Shown piece after piece: positions 10,365-21,790 of a stretch of 64,000 nt of DNA; the stretch's first letter is position 1; every line of letters begins with the position of its first letter. The stretch lies in contig JAPDRN010000009.1 in assembly GCA_030247855.1 (NCBI GenBank), forward strand, positions 186,001 to 250,000. The letters are read 5' to 3'. Source of the DNA: Knufia peltigerae (lineage: Eukaryota > Ascomycota > Eurotiomycetes > Chaetothyriales > Trichomeriaceae). Both the position numbers and the translations under genes were made by a program. The notes under the pieces were generated by a model, which was not told the DNA's origin, ran no database searches, and was given only the letters and a program-made list of their open reading frames with translations.

Positions 10365-12073
10365 ATGTCTTCTTCTTCGACAGCGGTTGCCTACCACTCA
10401 GGCAACGTCTATACCGTCGCAGAGTCCCAGCCTCATGCTGAAGCTTTCATTGTCTCCCCAAATGGCACTTTTGTGGCCGTGGGGTCCAACACCGAAATTC
10501 TGGAATTGGCCCGTCGTGACGGCCTCCCAACGTTTGACCTCAGATCCCGGTTTGTCATGCCCGGAATCCACGACGCCCATGCCCATCTCTTGATGGCCGG
10601 GCTTTCGAACTTGTCCAGCGTCAAACCCGGCCACGACGTGACGAATGAGAACGTGGCTGCGAGGCTCAAGTCTCCCGGGTGCCAGTGCCAGTGCCCCCAC
10701 GAGTACGGCGACTGGCTGATCGGCGATCTCTTCAAGATTGACGACTTTGATCGTTCGTCCCTGGATTCCGAGTTTCCGGACACGCCCGTGGCCCTCCGCG
10801 GAGGGGTCGGCCACTCGATGTTCATGAACACGGCGGCACTGAAGCGGGCGGGGTACGACGCCGAATCCGGCGAGCCCAACGGAGAGAAAATGTTCAGGTA
10901 CCTCCGCCGGCCGGACGGCCAACTCACGGGGGAGGTGGCCGAGAGGGGCATGGAGAAGGCGCTCTTCACCATTCCGAAACCCACCAGGTCGCACGCGAAG
11001 AGGTGCCTCCTGAGTTCCATTCAGGTGCTGCAGCGCGTCGGGGTCACCAGCGTCCAGGAAGCGTCCGCCAACAGCCTGGCACTGACGGGCCTGAAGGAAC
11101 TCGACGACGCCGGCGAGCTGAAAATGGACGTCCAGACTCACATCGCCTATCGACCCATCTGGCTCGCCGAGGAACCGGAAGACATGATCGAAAAGACTCT
11201 GGAGGATGCGGAAAAGTATCAATCGCGACACATCCAGACCAACTTTATAAAGTTCATGCTCGACGGCATTCCGATGGCCCCGTATTTCACTCACTGTGGA
11301 CTCACGGATTCGGGAGAGGTCGACGAGAGTAAGATCCTGATTGATGATCTGGCAGATCTCATCACCAGATTCGACGCAAGGGGCATGACGTGCAAGATAC
11401 ATTGTACCGGCCAAGGCAGCGCGCGTAGGGCACTTGACGTTTACGAAGAGTTGAGGAAAGCCAACCCAAACGGACCCAAACACGAAGTTGCTCATTGTAA
11501 CGGCGTTCACGATGGTGAGTGCTCACCTCGTACACAGCTAATGATTGATATCAATCTCTAGTATTCAACAAAACTGACTTTTTCTTACGAAACACACCAG
11601 ATGATTACCCGAGATTCCAGAAACTTAACGTGACCGCAGAAATGTCCCCGTCACTGTTATTCCCCATTCCAGATATCGCCGCCCCGGACGGTCTAGCGAC
11701 GTGGGACTTTGCAAAGATGATCAAGAGCGGTGCGCACGTCACGATCGGAAGTGATTATTTCAACGAAGACCCTTCACCAATGACACCTTGTGCTGCCATT
11801 TTGGAGAATGTCATGAGTGCCATGCCAGATTCACTCAAAGACGAAGACGGTGCCGCCACCAGGACTGCCGCCGCCGAGGCAATTGTGAGGATGCTGACTT
11901 TATCCGGTGCAGAAGCCACTGGTAGGGATGACATATCGGGTAGTATAGAGGTTGGGAAAAAGGCAAACTTTATCATGGTCGACAGAGATTTGAGTCGAGC
12001 TGAATTCCAGGGGGCTATCGTCATGGGCACTTGGTTCGAGGGCGAGAGAGTATGGGAGTCATCGTCGGAGTGA
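10365..12073 (+). CDS. YtcJ-like metal-dependent amidohydrolase (Amidohydro_3)
   Basis: Two exons, 10365-11514 and 11601-12073, give 540 residues. The intron 11515-11600 (GTGAGT...CACCAG) was chosen over a nearer AG because it restores the conserved string GVHDDDYPRF. The protein has the N-terminal beta-sandwich, then the metal-binding HxH in PGIHDAHAH (residues about 66-74). Further motifs are IKFMLDG (metal-bridging region), CKIHCTGQGSARRALD, HEVAHCNG and TIGSDYF, and the C-terminal sandwich begins at SIEVGKKANFIMVDRDL. These enzymes hydrolyse amide or related C-N bonds in small molecules; the substrate cannot be told. It lies head to head with the MFS gene at 7.5-9.5 kb, so an uptake plus hydrolysis pair is a reasonable inference. 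Confidence 0.88.
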
Positions 12074-12410
12074 AAAACCATTTAGCTTGTGACATATGCT
12101 CAGCAGCAAAGGCATTGAACCCGTATATACAGATCATCCGCAGATATCTCAGTGCCTTGATCCCTGATTCCTCCGAGCAATCAATATGAACATGTCGTCA
12201 AGTGTTTTGTAAAGAGGGAGCATGCAAGTCCATGGTAAGTTTATTTAACCTTCAACAAACACCATTGTTGACGTGATACCGACCTGCAGAACCCTTGTAC
12301 TTGACCCCCATGAATCTCTCTCGGTCTTCCGCCAAAAACAATGGCAACCTTTCAATAACCGTTTTGTCTACTCGACTAGCGTACTCGAAGATTGAAATCA
12401 GGTCAACTCC
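12074..12410. other. Convergent 3' region
   Basis: Lies between the amidohydrolase and the second MFS gene; no coding signal seen. Confidence 0.5.
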
Positions 12411-14548
12411 TCATGTCTGTTTCTTTGGCGAAGGAAAAGCCCCTCTCCACCTAGACCCAAATACTTGAACAGTGATGATGAGAAGAAAAGCACCTCCGAC
12501 AATACCTGCTTGAGCTCCGAAAGACACCACAGGACCATCTGATTCTGCCCAATTGACCAAAAAGTAGTTGACAATAAAACCTCCCCAGACTCTGAAAGCG
12601 TTGATGATTGAAGAAGCTTCGACGGTGTGATCTGGGAATACATCACTTGCGTATGCTGACGAAAGGGTCAATCTCCGATTTGCCTTTACAAATAAAGTGG
12701 CTGGATGGATAAATTGACAAGGGAAAGGCAAGACATACCTGTAATGGCCACGGTCTGAGTGACGAGACCAAACCCATAAATCCCATAAGCCATGACGGGC
12801 CCTATCCATGGCATCTTGTCCGCCAAAGCGTACCCATACAGTACCAATGACCCAATCAACAAAACGACAGAAATCCATACCATCCAAAGTCTCACCTCGG
12901 GCTCGTACACGCCACGCGAGCGTTTGATGTGTCTGGTAAAGATGAAATCATTGAACCAATGACCAAAGAGTTCACCAAGGAACATTCCAATCTACACAGA
13001 GTCAGGTAGTGTCAATTTATTTTCCTTCTGTTTCGATCCAGAAGTTCAGAGATATAAACTTACAATGGGCGAGAAATAAAACAGAGACACGGTAAGCGTG
13101 CTGTAGCCATACCCTACCGGAGGCGGTGGTACGAAGAACAATGTGAGTGTGACGTTGATCCCGATGCTCCACATGAAACTGAGGAGGTAATAAACTGCAG
13201 GCAGTATTAGTTAGGTATGATTTGTCTGTCGCAGACTCTTGTCAAGGCGTTTTAATACAAAAGGAAAAAGAAACTCACCACAAACACACAAAAAGTGTGG
13301 TCGAGTCGCAACTATGCACATATCCTGAATAGTATGCTTGACACCGTTGTGGTAAGCTTGATATCCGGTGATGCCAGTGAGCAATTTTGCTCTTGCGACG
13401 AGTCTTTCTGTCATACTTGGGCTGCTCTTTGAAGAAGAAACATGAGTTTGTTCGTCTCCATGGGCTGTTTCTTGACCAAAGAGAACAATCAGGATAACAC
13501 CAATCGCCAAAAGGCCTGTGTTGACCCATGACGAGGTCCTCCAACTGGCGTAGTTGACAATGACTCCAGATATCAAAGGACCGATAACTGGTGAGAAGAT
13601 GATTGAGAATGCCCAGATGCCGATTTTACGAGCGTGTTCTGCAACCAAGCAAGGTACTTCAGTTTCTGCCCTCTTCTATAGGGACAAAAAGGGACGAAGC
13701 AAGGTAGGTAGGGGGTAGTCAGTCGTACGTACCATGAAAGAAGAACATGTCATGAATCATGCTCAAGCCAACAACCTGAGGCGAGGTGATGACGAACCCT
13801 TGCATACAGCGTATCACGAGATATGACATCCAACCTGGAGTTGCAGAGGCGGCGATGTTCAGGATGAATGCTATGGAAATGGCCCAGAACAAGATTGGGA
13901 GACGCCCGACCCATCGAGTCAGCGGGACGGCTGCAAGACCACCTGCTCCTATCATCTAGCAGTGAATTTGTCAACGTCAATTACCAACATCAGAGGAGCA
14001 ACTGCGACAAAACGGGTGGTAACAACATACAAAAACGTTGCCAGAGATGTTTCTTCCCGCGTTGGTAGTGCTGATGCCCCAGTATTCGGACTGTGAAATC
14101 ACAAGAGGAATGGCCCATGCCGATGTCATGTCTGTCATGAGGGTACTATAGACTTTTTTGAAGGGTTTTTGTAAGTATGATTTGCTCGCAATGCCGTGAA
14201 AAGGGAAATAGGTTGACGTACAGAGAACAAACAAAATCAGGTGTTTCTTTCTCCATGACCACTAGTTATGGATGTTAGTTATCCAGTCGAATAACCAGTA
14301 AGGAAAGAGCAACTCACATTCAAAACATGCTCTGGGTCGTCAGGTGGCTGAGGGATCAAGATGAACCGACCATCCGCAGTGGTTTTGAGTTGGGAGATGG
14401 TTTCCTCTCCCAAGTGTTCCTTTGGATGGTCGCCAAATCCAGGTGCGACGACGAGGGTGCCGGCTTTTCCACTGATGTGTTCCAAGTCAATCTCCATGTG
14501 AGGGGAGACGAGAGTCTCGGACTTTTGTTCAGACTTGTTGGGATCCAT
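12411..14548 (-). CDS. MFS transporter, DHA1-type
   Basis: Eight exons: 14548-14318, 14261-14222, 14152-14031, 13955-13733, 13638-13279, 13194-13064, 12991-12739 and 12655-12411. All phases agree, giving 534 residues. The soluble N-terminus ends with the fungal MFS signature PDDPEHVLNWSWRKK. Helix motifs follow: GGLAAVPLTRWVGRLPILFW, then HARKIGIWAFSIIFSPVIGPLISG (motif C-like GPxxSG) and YASWRTSSW. The second half holds six more helices and ends with ASDVFPDHTVEASSIINAFR and a short basic tail. It shares the same broad family as the MFS at 7.5-9.5 kb but the two are not recent copies: exon structure and sequence differ. Substrate unknown. Confidence 0.87.
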
Positions 14549-14965
14549 GGTTGATGATGCCGCACGTTTCTAACAAGAGTGGACACCAGATGAACTCTGA
14601 ACAAGGTGGGTTATCCATTGTACTATATATCAAGGTGCATTGTATATAGGAAAACACCAGGGAACATTCCGCGGCAAGTGATAGATAAGGCCTTCCGAAT
14701 GGTCTACTGTATGTTGGTATTGGTTGTGATAGACTGATAATGTACATGAGACGGCACGGAGTATGATCCGACAAATGCCCGGTATGGAATGGGTTCCGAG
14801 TTCCGTAGATCGAAGATACGAAAGTATGCAAGTCTGAGGCTGGTATCTTGATTACCCAGGTAGATCTTATCAAGTATTTGTATTTCGCTTATCTTTTTAA
14901 TGCTGTTTTCTTCCCGTGTCTTCTGTATTGAGTCAAAGGTTAACGAGTTCGTTGACGACGCGACC
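14549..14965. promoter_or_regulatory. Divergent promoter, MFS / Zn alcohol dehydrogenase, with four TTCCG half-sites
   Basis: 417 bp between two start codons. TTCCG occurs at 14667-14671, 14693-14697, 14794-14798 and 14801-14805. The last two form GGTTCCGAGTTCCG, in tandem. The same pentamer forms inverted repeats in other promoters of this block. Confidence 0.45.
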
Positions 14966-16235
14966 ATGGGAGACCGGTCCGAAACAAGCCCCCCAATGGA
15001 TATTCCAGCCACTTACAAGGCTGTGGTCTTCGACAGACCTGGTGAAATCAGTACGAAAGTCGTCGAGCTCGAAACACCCAAACCTGGGCCGGGAGAGGTG
15101 CTAGTGAGACTGTACGTGTATTGCCAGACCCAAGTCCGGTGGCTTCTGGTGCATCGAGCAACAATTAGTCCCCACAAACAAGTGTTCTCCTTGCTGACTG
15201 TTAATCTGTACACAGGACCAAGTCCGGGGTCTGCGCCAGTGACCTCGAGATCATGATAGATGCTTGGCCTATACCTTGCGTGCCTGCTGGCCAGGTCGGT
15301 GGCCATGAAGGTGTCGGCACGGTGGTCATCCTGGGACCCGGTACTGAAGGAACGGTCAAAATAGGAGCTCGCGTCGGAGTTAAACGAGTCGCCAATGTCT
15401 GTGGCTCTTGCGGTCCCTGCCTTGACGGTCGGGATGGCCTGTGTCCCAACCAGAACATCTCAGGTTGGTACCACCCGGGCACGTTCCAGCAGTACGTCGT
15501 GGCACAGGCATCCTATCTCACCCCCATACCGGAGGGTTTATCGCCGGAACTGGCAGCTCCGATGCTGTGCGCGGGCGTGACCACGTACGCGGCCCTCCGT
15601 AAAGCCAATACCAGGGGCGGGCAATGGATCGTGGTATCCGGTGCAGGTGGCGGGTTGGGACATATAGCGGTCCAATTAGCCAAGAACGCATTCGCTCTTC
15701 GAGTGATTGGTATAGACGTGGGTGACAAGGAGTCGTTCGCGAAAGAATGCGGCGCAGAAAAGTTCATCGACCTCACAAAACTTAAGGGAAAACCTGCTTC
15801 TGAAGAAGTTTACCGAATCACGGGTGGAGAGGGCGCTCACGCCGTCGTGATTTGCACAGGAAACAATACCGCATATGCGCAAGGGCCCGACATGCTCAGA
15901 TTCGGTGGCACAATGGTATGTGTAGGATTGCCAGGAGGACCACGCAAAAACATCGAGGGACTGAGCCCCGGGAAACTAATCGACAAGGAACTCAGCGTGG
16001 TAGGAAGTCTCTTGGGATCCAAAAGAGACGCCGTCGAGTGTTTGGACTTTGCCGCCAGAGGTGCAGTGAAGATCCACGTCGAGGTTCGAGGCATGAATGA
16101 TATGACCAAGGTATGTCCAGGACCTGGTTCTCTCACACTCCTACAGGATTTGGTTACTGACCATGTTATTGTTAGACATTCGAACAACTCAAAGCTGGTC
16201 ATTTGTCTGGCCGAGTTGTCTTGGACCTTGCTTGA
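14966..16235 (+). CDS. Zinc-dependent alcohol dehydrogenase (MDR, ADH1-type)
   Basis: Exons 14966-15111, 15216-16110 and 16176-16235 give 366 residues; the last exon supplies the family ending TFEQLKAGHLSGRVVLDLA. Catalytic zinc ligands are visible as the Cys of SGVCASDLE, the His of GHEGVG and the Cys of MLCAGVTTY. The structural zinc site is CGSCGPCLDGRDGLC. The NAD(P)-binding Rossmann motif is GAGGGLGHIAVQLAKNA. The likely reaction is reversible oxidation of a primary or aromatic alcohol to the aldehyde, in the cytosol. It is divergent from the MFS at 12.4-14.5 kb and near two aldehyde dehydrogenases, so alcohol to aldehyde to acid is a plausible local route. Confidence 0.92.
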
Positions 16236-16579
16236 GATGCACTTGACTCATTTCGTTGAAGAGAAGACTTTACGGTGGCAACAGAAACGAGTCCTCAACG
16301 TGGAAAAAATTTGATAGATGAGTACATAAGATTAACGATAGAGGCGCGGCATGGCATTGATGATCAATATAAGCTTGCCACAAGCGGATCACACAGCTTT
16401 CCTGGATCCTGTCAAATTTTCTATCTCACATGAGTAGAATCCTTGACGATTGAATCCACCCTGTTCCGAAGAGTGGGCATCTATCACTCAACACCACTTG
16501 GCAATGCCTAAGTCCTAGCAATAAATTTGTGTAAAAGTGATGTTTCTTAAGATGCTCTCTGAGCTGTGCTTGCCCTATT
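16236..16579. other. Convergent 3' region
   Basis: Between the ADH and the FAD oxidoreductase; no coding signal. Confidence 0.5.
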
Positions 16580-18165
16580 CTAAAGATGTGCCTTTTGAGT
16601 TTTGGCAGCAAGGGCATTCATCTTATCATGAGCCCTGATGAATGTCTTGTAGTTTGGGAATAGGCCCTTGGGATCCCATTTCTCTCTTATTCTCAAGAAC
16701 TTTGCCAACGCTGTATCGGAGAGTACCTTCATCTAGAAGGAGAAGGAAAAGTTAGTTGGCTTAAAGAAGGGGTAATGGGTCAAGAAACTTACATTGGCAT
16801 CATCATTGTTCACATCGATTTCTGTGATGTACTGTCCAACGCTCACGGGCCATGCTTGGAAATACTTCTCACGCATGGGTTGCATGATCTCAGGCTCTAA
16901 GTTGGGGTCGGTCCAGCCTGTTATGGTCGAAATGTATAGGTCTTGCACCAGACTCAAAGCACAGTCCTCCTCATTTGGCGTGATATCGCAATGACACATG
17001 AATACGGACGTCGTCCGCGTAGGGAACTCAGTCAATGCAGGCTTTATGGCGGCTAGTAGCTAGACACAATGTCAGCGCTGACGGATTCATCTTCAAACCC
17101 AGCGCTTACCTTGGGCAAAGGAACTTTCGGGTCGTTCATGATGCTGTTGATTTGCCATCGCTGAGTCTTATCGTTGCCCAAGAACCCTCGTTTCCGGTCG
17201 AAGACTTCTTGGAAGGTTCTCTTCTCAACAGGTCTCATCTCGACGAGCTGTTGACGAACTCCGGAGGGAATTTTATCATAAGCACCCAGCAAGGTCTTTG
17301 CCTCGCGAAGTGTGTCGGCATAGCAGAGCAAATTTAAGGTCAGGACAAGCTTTGCCCCAGCTGGAATTTCATCTGTCGTGTAACTTGGATCGTACTTTTC
17401 GGGATAGTCGATGGTCAGATTCAGATCGGTTCCATATTTGGGAGTATCACGACCTCGTTCAATCGCCCATGTCATCAATTCTTCGTACTTATCTCCAAGC
17501 TCGAACTTGAAAATTCTTTCCCACATGGTCGAGACCGGCATCGTTCTGCACCAAAAGCGAGTGACCACGCCGAAAAATCCCAGTCCACTGCCTCTAGCGG
17601 CCCACCAGAGATCTTCATTTTCGGTTGGACTTGCAATGACTGTTCGGCCGTCCGGGACCACAATCTCCATCTTGTTGATCCAGGTCTGGTTGGTTGCACC
17701 CCAGCCTCGCAAGAACCATCCCTGTCCGCCGGCAAGAAGGAACCCAGCAGCACCCACTGTTGGTGCATGACCGTGTGGGAAAAACCTCTTGATCTCGGCA
17801 AGCTTCTTGGATAGCTCTTCAGTTCGAACAGCTGGTCCAAAGCAGATTTCGTGAGTCTTAGGGTTGTACTCAACATGGCGATTCAGATTGACGGTGTCGA
17901 TGAGGATGCCATCTTGGATCAGATTACCCATGTTCATAATGTGACCAGAAGAACGAATGCCGACATTTGTATTCAGGTCAACGGCACGCTTTAATGCGAT
18001 GCTGACCTCTTCTGGAGAAGTTACGATGTGTATCTCGCGTGGGTAACGTTCTGGAGTGGCTGCCGTAGGGTTATTGCGTCTACAGCGCTCATATTCTTCG
18101 CTCCCTCGGAAAAGAACATTGGAAGAATAAGAAGGGGTGGTTGTATATCTCGCTGGAGCCGCCAT
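16580..18165 (-). CDS. FAD-linked oxidoreductase (BBE / 6-hydroxynicotine-oxidase-like)
   Basis: Exons 18165-17110, 17059-16793 and 16732-16580 give 491 residues. The FAD-binding type-4 fold is shown by NVGIRSSGHIMNMG, where the His matches the residue that carries covalently bound FAD in this family. GAAGFLLAGGQGWFLRGWG and WWAARGSGLGFFGVVTRF also fit. The C-terminal BBE-type ending is WDPKGLFPNYK. The position that is Cys in bicovalent members (before PTVG) is His here, so bicovalent FAD looks unlikely. No signal peptide is evident, so it is probably intracellular. Substrate is unknown. It shares a 331-bp divergent promoter, containing a CGGAA/TTCCG palindrome, with the flavocytochrome gene. 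Confidence 0.88.
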
Positions 18166-18496
18166 GATGGTTCTGTGTTAGGGGGAATTCTTGGTTGTGG
18201 GAGAAGAGATAACAGACAATATTGCAAAAGCACGATACGAGAATACTGGATATACTCAATAAACACACAAGACAAGGACCTGAAGGATACCTAACAATCA
18301 TTTCATACCTATGCTTAAGGTGGCACAAGTGTTTAGGCTTCGGAGCATCGTTGGCGGAACGGCGGAAACGTTCCGACCGCGCATCCGACCACAACAGTCG
18401 GAAATGGGGGAGCACGTAACAAGCGGGATCAGGAGCGGATGATATGTCGGACAACAAGTTGCCTTGGGCGAACATCACAGTTGTTCCAGGGAAAAC
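18166..18496. promoter_or_regulatory. Divergent promoter, BBE oxidoreductase / flavocytochrome
   Basis: 331 bp between two ATGs. It carries CGGAA at 18355-18359 and 18399-18403, and a complete inverted repeat at 18363-18375, grouped within 50 bp. Confidence 0.5.
18363..18375. promoter_or_regulatory. CGGAA-ACG-TTCCG inverted repeat (candidate Zn2Cys6 operator)
   Basis: Perfect 5-bp arms with a 3-nt spacer. It lies 122 bp upstream of the flavocytochrome ATG and about 200 bp upstream of the oppositely transcribed oxidoreductase. CGG-containing inverted repeats are the usual targets of dimeric Zn2Cys6 factors; the match to a particular factor is unknown. Confidence 0.5.
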
Positions 18497-20044
18497 ATGT
18501 CGAGCAAGGTACAGGTGTCCGAAATTGTGCAGCATCGCAATCCAGAGGATGTCTGGATTGTCGTCAATGGCAAGGTATATGACATGACAAGGTTTGCTCC
18601 TCTGCATCCAGGAGGCTCAGAAGGTCAGATTTCGGGTGTGTTCTATTAGCATAGTGTTCCAACTGATCTTATGTTGTAGTCATCTATCGTTATGGTGGCC
18701 GAGACGCTTCCAAAGAATACAACCAAATTCATGGTCCCAGCCTTATCCAGAAATCCTTGACATTGGATTGTCATGTGGGGATTCTCGATGAAAGCAGCAT
18801 CAATGATGAATGGAGTGCAAACTTGTCGGATGGCGAACCTCACACTGCGGCTGTTGAAGAATCGTCGCTTGGAGATGTCATCAATCTGTTTGACTTCGAG
18901 GCGATCGCTCAGAGGAATCTCAGTGAGAAGTCATGGGCCGTAATCAGCGGTGCTTCGAACGACAGCATCACCCGTGAAGCAAATCTATCTCTCCTCAGAA
19001 GTATAATGCTTCGGCCAAAGGTCCTGAGAAATGTTCGCACAGCAAGGACAAAGACGCGACTTTTCGGCTGTGACCTGGATTTGCCAATCTACATCGCTCC
19101 TATGGGAGGAGCAAAGCATGGAGGACCCGAAGGAGAACTTGCCATGGCCAGAGGAGCAGCTTCATCAGGAATCATACACTGCATATCTACTCCAACTTCT
19201 TTCCTCCATGAAGAAATCCTGGAGGTGACTCCCAAGCATGCCTTCTTCCAGCTCTACGTCGACAAGGAAAGACATAAATCGCAACAAGCGATACAAAATG
19301 CCACGAAGACCAAGAAAATCAAAGCGATCTTTGTCACTGTGGACTTGCCGGTGGTGTCCAAGCGCGAGGCAGACGAGCGAATCAAACCTGAAGGGCCTGC
19401 CGGGCAGAAGGATAGGAAAGGGGGGGGCTTTGCACGGCAAGCGAGTTCTTTCATCGACTCAACTTTCAGCTGGGAAGACTTGCGATGGTTACGAAGCATA
19501 ACTGACCTGCCCATCGTGGTCAAGGGGATACAGTGTGCTTCGGATGCAGTCATTGCAATGCAGATGGGATGTGACGGGATTGTTCTGAGCAATCACGGTG
19601 GGAGGGCAGCAGATACCGCTCCGCCAGGAATACTCACTTTGCTCGAGTTACACAAGAACTGTCCAGAAGTCCTGGGCAAGATGGAAGTACTTGTTGACGG
19701 TGGTTTTCGCAGAGGTTCAGATATTGTCAAAGCCATCTGCTTGGGAGCATCCGCAGTCGGAATCGGAAGACCCTTCATGTATGCTCTACACTACGGAGCC
19801 GAGGGCATCGAGCACGCTGTCGAAAGTAAGTATCGAATCTCTTCAACCTGAAATTGCCTCCTTGCTAACTCACATGTCAGTCATCAAGGACGAGATCGAG
19901 ACTGCAATGCGGCTTTGCGGCATGACAGATCTGATGCGTGACGCACACCCAGACTATGTGAATACTGCGGCAATTGACCATCTTGTACCAGGCATGGAGC
20001 ACTCGTACGCACGAAAGGTGGTGCGGTCAACTCCAAAGTTGTAG
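18497..20044 (+). CDS. Flavocytochrome b2-type FMN-dependent L-2-hydroxyacid dehydrogenase (lactate or mandelate type)
   Basis: Exons 18497-18623, 18680-19825 and 19881-20044 give 478 residues. Residues about 5-80 are a cytochrome b5 domain with the haem ligand His in HPGGSE and a second His in YNQIHG. Residues about 110-460 are the FMN alpha-hydroxyacid dehydrogenase barrel: YIAPMGGAKHGGPEGE, FFQLYVDKER, LPIVVKGI, the catalytic-His motif LSNHGGR, and phosphate-binding LVDGGFRRGSDIVKA with GIGRPF. Such enzymes oxidise L-lactate (yeast Cyb2) or L-mandelate (Rhodotorula) and pass electrons to cytochrome c. There is no clear mitochondrial presequence, unlike Cyb2. The neighbourhood (ThDP decarboxylase, ALDHs, PAD1/FDC1) makes an aromatic 2-hydroxyacid such as mandelate attractive, but this is inference. 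Confidence 0.92.
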
Positions 20045-20159
20045 ATCTATTTATATCACTAGATTAGACCAGTGATCGATATTGATGGTATCGACGAGAA
20101 ATTGTTCGGTTCACTATCTGGCGAATGGTACTTTAAAAGCTCGAATGACCAAAGAAGAA
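20045..20159. other. Short convergent 3' spacer
   Basis: Only 115 bp separate the stop codons of the flavocytochrome and the aldehyde dehydrogenase, so their 3' untranslated regions probably overlap. Confidence 0.5.
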
Positions 20160-21790
20160 TCACTCCATCCACGTAACCGTCTTATAGTAGAGGAACTCCT
20201 CCAGTCCCTGGTAGCCGTTGAATCTGCCAAAACCACTCTTCTTGACACCGCCGTGAGGTAATGCAAACTCGTCATGTACGGTCATCGAGTTGATGTGGAC
20301 AGCACCAGATTCTATACCTTCCGCCATGCGAAACCCTGCGCGTAGATCTTCAGTGTAGATCGAGGCTGACAAGCCATATTCAGTATCGTTTGCCAGCTCC
20401 AAAGCCTCCTCTTCTGTCTCAAAGGTATAGAGCGAGACGCTGGGGCCGAATGATTCGGTGCCATATAGGTCCATACTCTCGTCTATGTTTGTCAAGACCA
20501 CCGGTGTCATCTTCGTCTTCAGGTCTCCTGCCAAGTCCGTATTGCCGTAGAGGGCCTGTGCACCTTGTGAAAGTGCACTATCGACCAAGCGGCGATTTCT
20601 GTCTGCCGAGGCAGCTGTGACCAAGACAGGCGTGGTTTCAGCCGTACCGAACATCCGTTTGATTGTTTGTTGCAGGACCCCTTTGAATTCGTTGGCGACG
20701 GAAGCATGAACGAGAATACGCTCTGTAGACATGCAAATCTGTCCGGCCTATTTGTGGAGAGAACAACCGTCAGGAAGAGCTTCTGATTTCTCTCATGAAG
20801 CAGATGTCAACTTACATTGAGAAAGGCACCCAACGTGCACTGTACGGCAGCATTCTGCAAGTCGGCGTCTTTCAAGACAATCGCGTTGGCCTTGCCTCCA
20901 AGTTCCATCAAAACGGGCTTCAGATGCTTGCCCGCACTAGAGGAGATGATACTCCCGACCTTTGAGCTGCCAGTAAAGTTGATTTTCTTAACAGCTGGAT
21001 GACTGATCAATTGCTCAGTCACGGCCGCAGCATCAGACGGTCGATGGAAGATGGTATTGAGAACACCATCAGGGAGACCAGCTTCCCGAAATACGTCCGA
21101 AAATGCCCAGTAACAACGTGGTGAGAATTCGGGCCCTTTGAGAATTGCAGTGTTACCTGTGGCAATTGGAAAAGTAATGGAGCGTAATCCCAAATGATAC
21201 GGAGCATTCCTGCGAAGAGTTGCGTCAGCTTCTCCAGGCCTTTTCTTTGTCACCGGGACTTGGGCTTACCAGGGCGCAATACCCAATACGACACCATAAG
21301 GTCTCTTTAGAACCATGGCACGCATATCCTTATGGATCGAAATTGGAACTTCCCCCGTCACCGCACCGGCAATTCTACCCGCCGTATCCTTCAATCCTTC
21401 GACTGCCAACCCAATGATAAAATCCTGATAGTGCTTGCTGGCACCGATTTCTTCGTGGATGATTGTTGCCATTTCCTCTTTACGCTTCAGAAAGATATCA
21501 GCCGCATTGAGAAATATGTCTCTCCGCTCCGAGGGTTTCGTCGCCGACCAACTTGGGAAAGCTTTCTGTGCTGCTTCCACGGCGTCGACGACTTGCTGAC
21601 TCGAGGCTGTGGAGCATTGTGAGATCTCTGCACCCTTGAGACATCCAATGACCGGGAATGTTTCCTCTGTGATGATATCCTTGCCGTTGATGATGAGAGG
21701 AACAGTGTGAAGATGTCGATGTCTGGTGACAGCGTGATTTTTTGAAGGTTGCCGCAGAAGGCTGCTTGCTACTCTTCGGGCGATGTTCAT
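20160..21790 (-). CDS. Aldehyde dehydrogenase (salicylaldehyde/vanillin-dehydrogenase-like), probably mitochondrial
   Basis: Exons 21790-21270, 21209-20816 and 20747-20160 give 500 residues. The N-terminus MNIARRVASSLLRQPSKNHA is Arg/Ser-rich without acidic residues, as in a mitochondrial presequence. Family motifs are GVVLGIAPWNAPYHLGLRSI, NFTGSSKVGSIISSS (NAD-binding), VLMELGGKAN (catalytic Glu), AGQICMSTERILV (catalytic Cys) and the C-terminal HGGVKKSGFGRFNG. It oxidises an aldehyde to the acid with NAD(P). The subgroup resembles fungal aromatic-aldehyde dehydrogenases. It lies tail to tail with the flavocytochrome gene. An open frame continues 46 codons upstream of the chosen ATG but looks untranslated. 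Confidence 0.92.

Noticed and set aside
10398..11510. Minus-strand open frame of 370 codons opposite the amidohydrolase
   Set aside because: Antisense shadow caused by high third-position GC in the amidohydrolase; the plus strand carries all family motifs.
11515..11567. Earlier acceptor (CTCTAG) for the amidohydrolase intron
   Set aside because: It keeps frame but inserts 11 residues into the conserved GVHDDDYPRF string; the acceptor at 11600 restores it.
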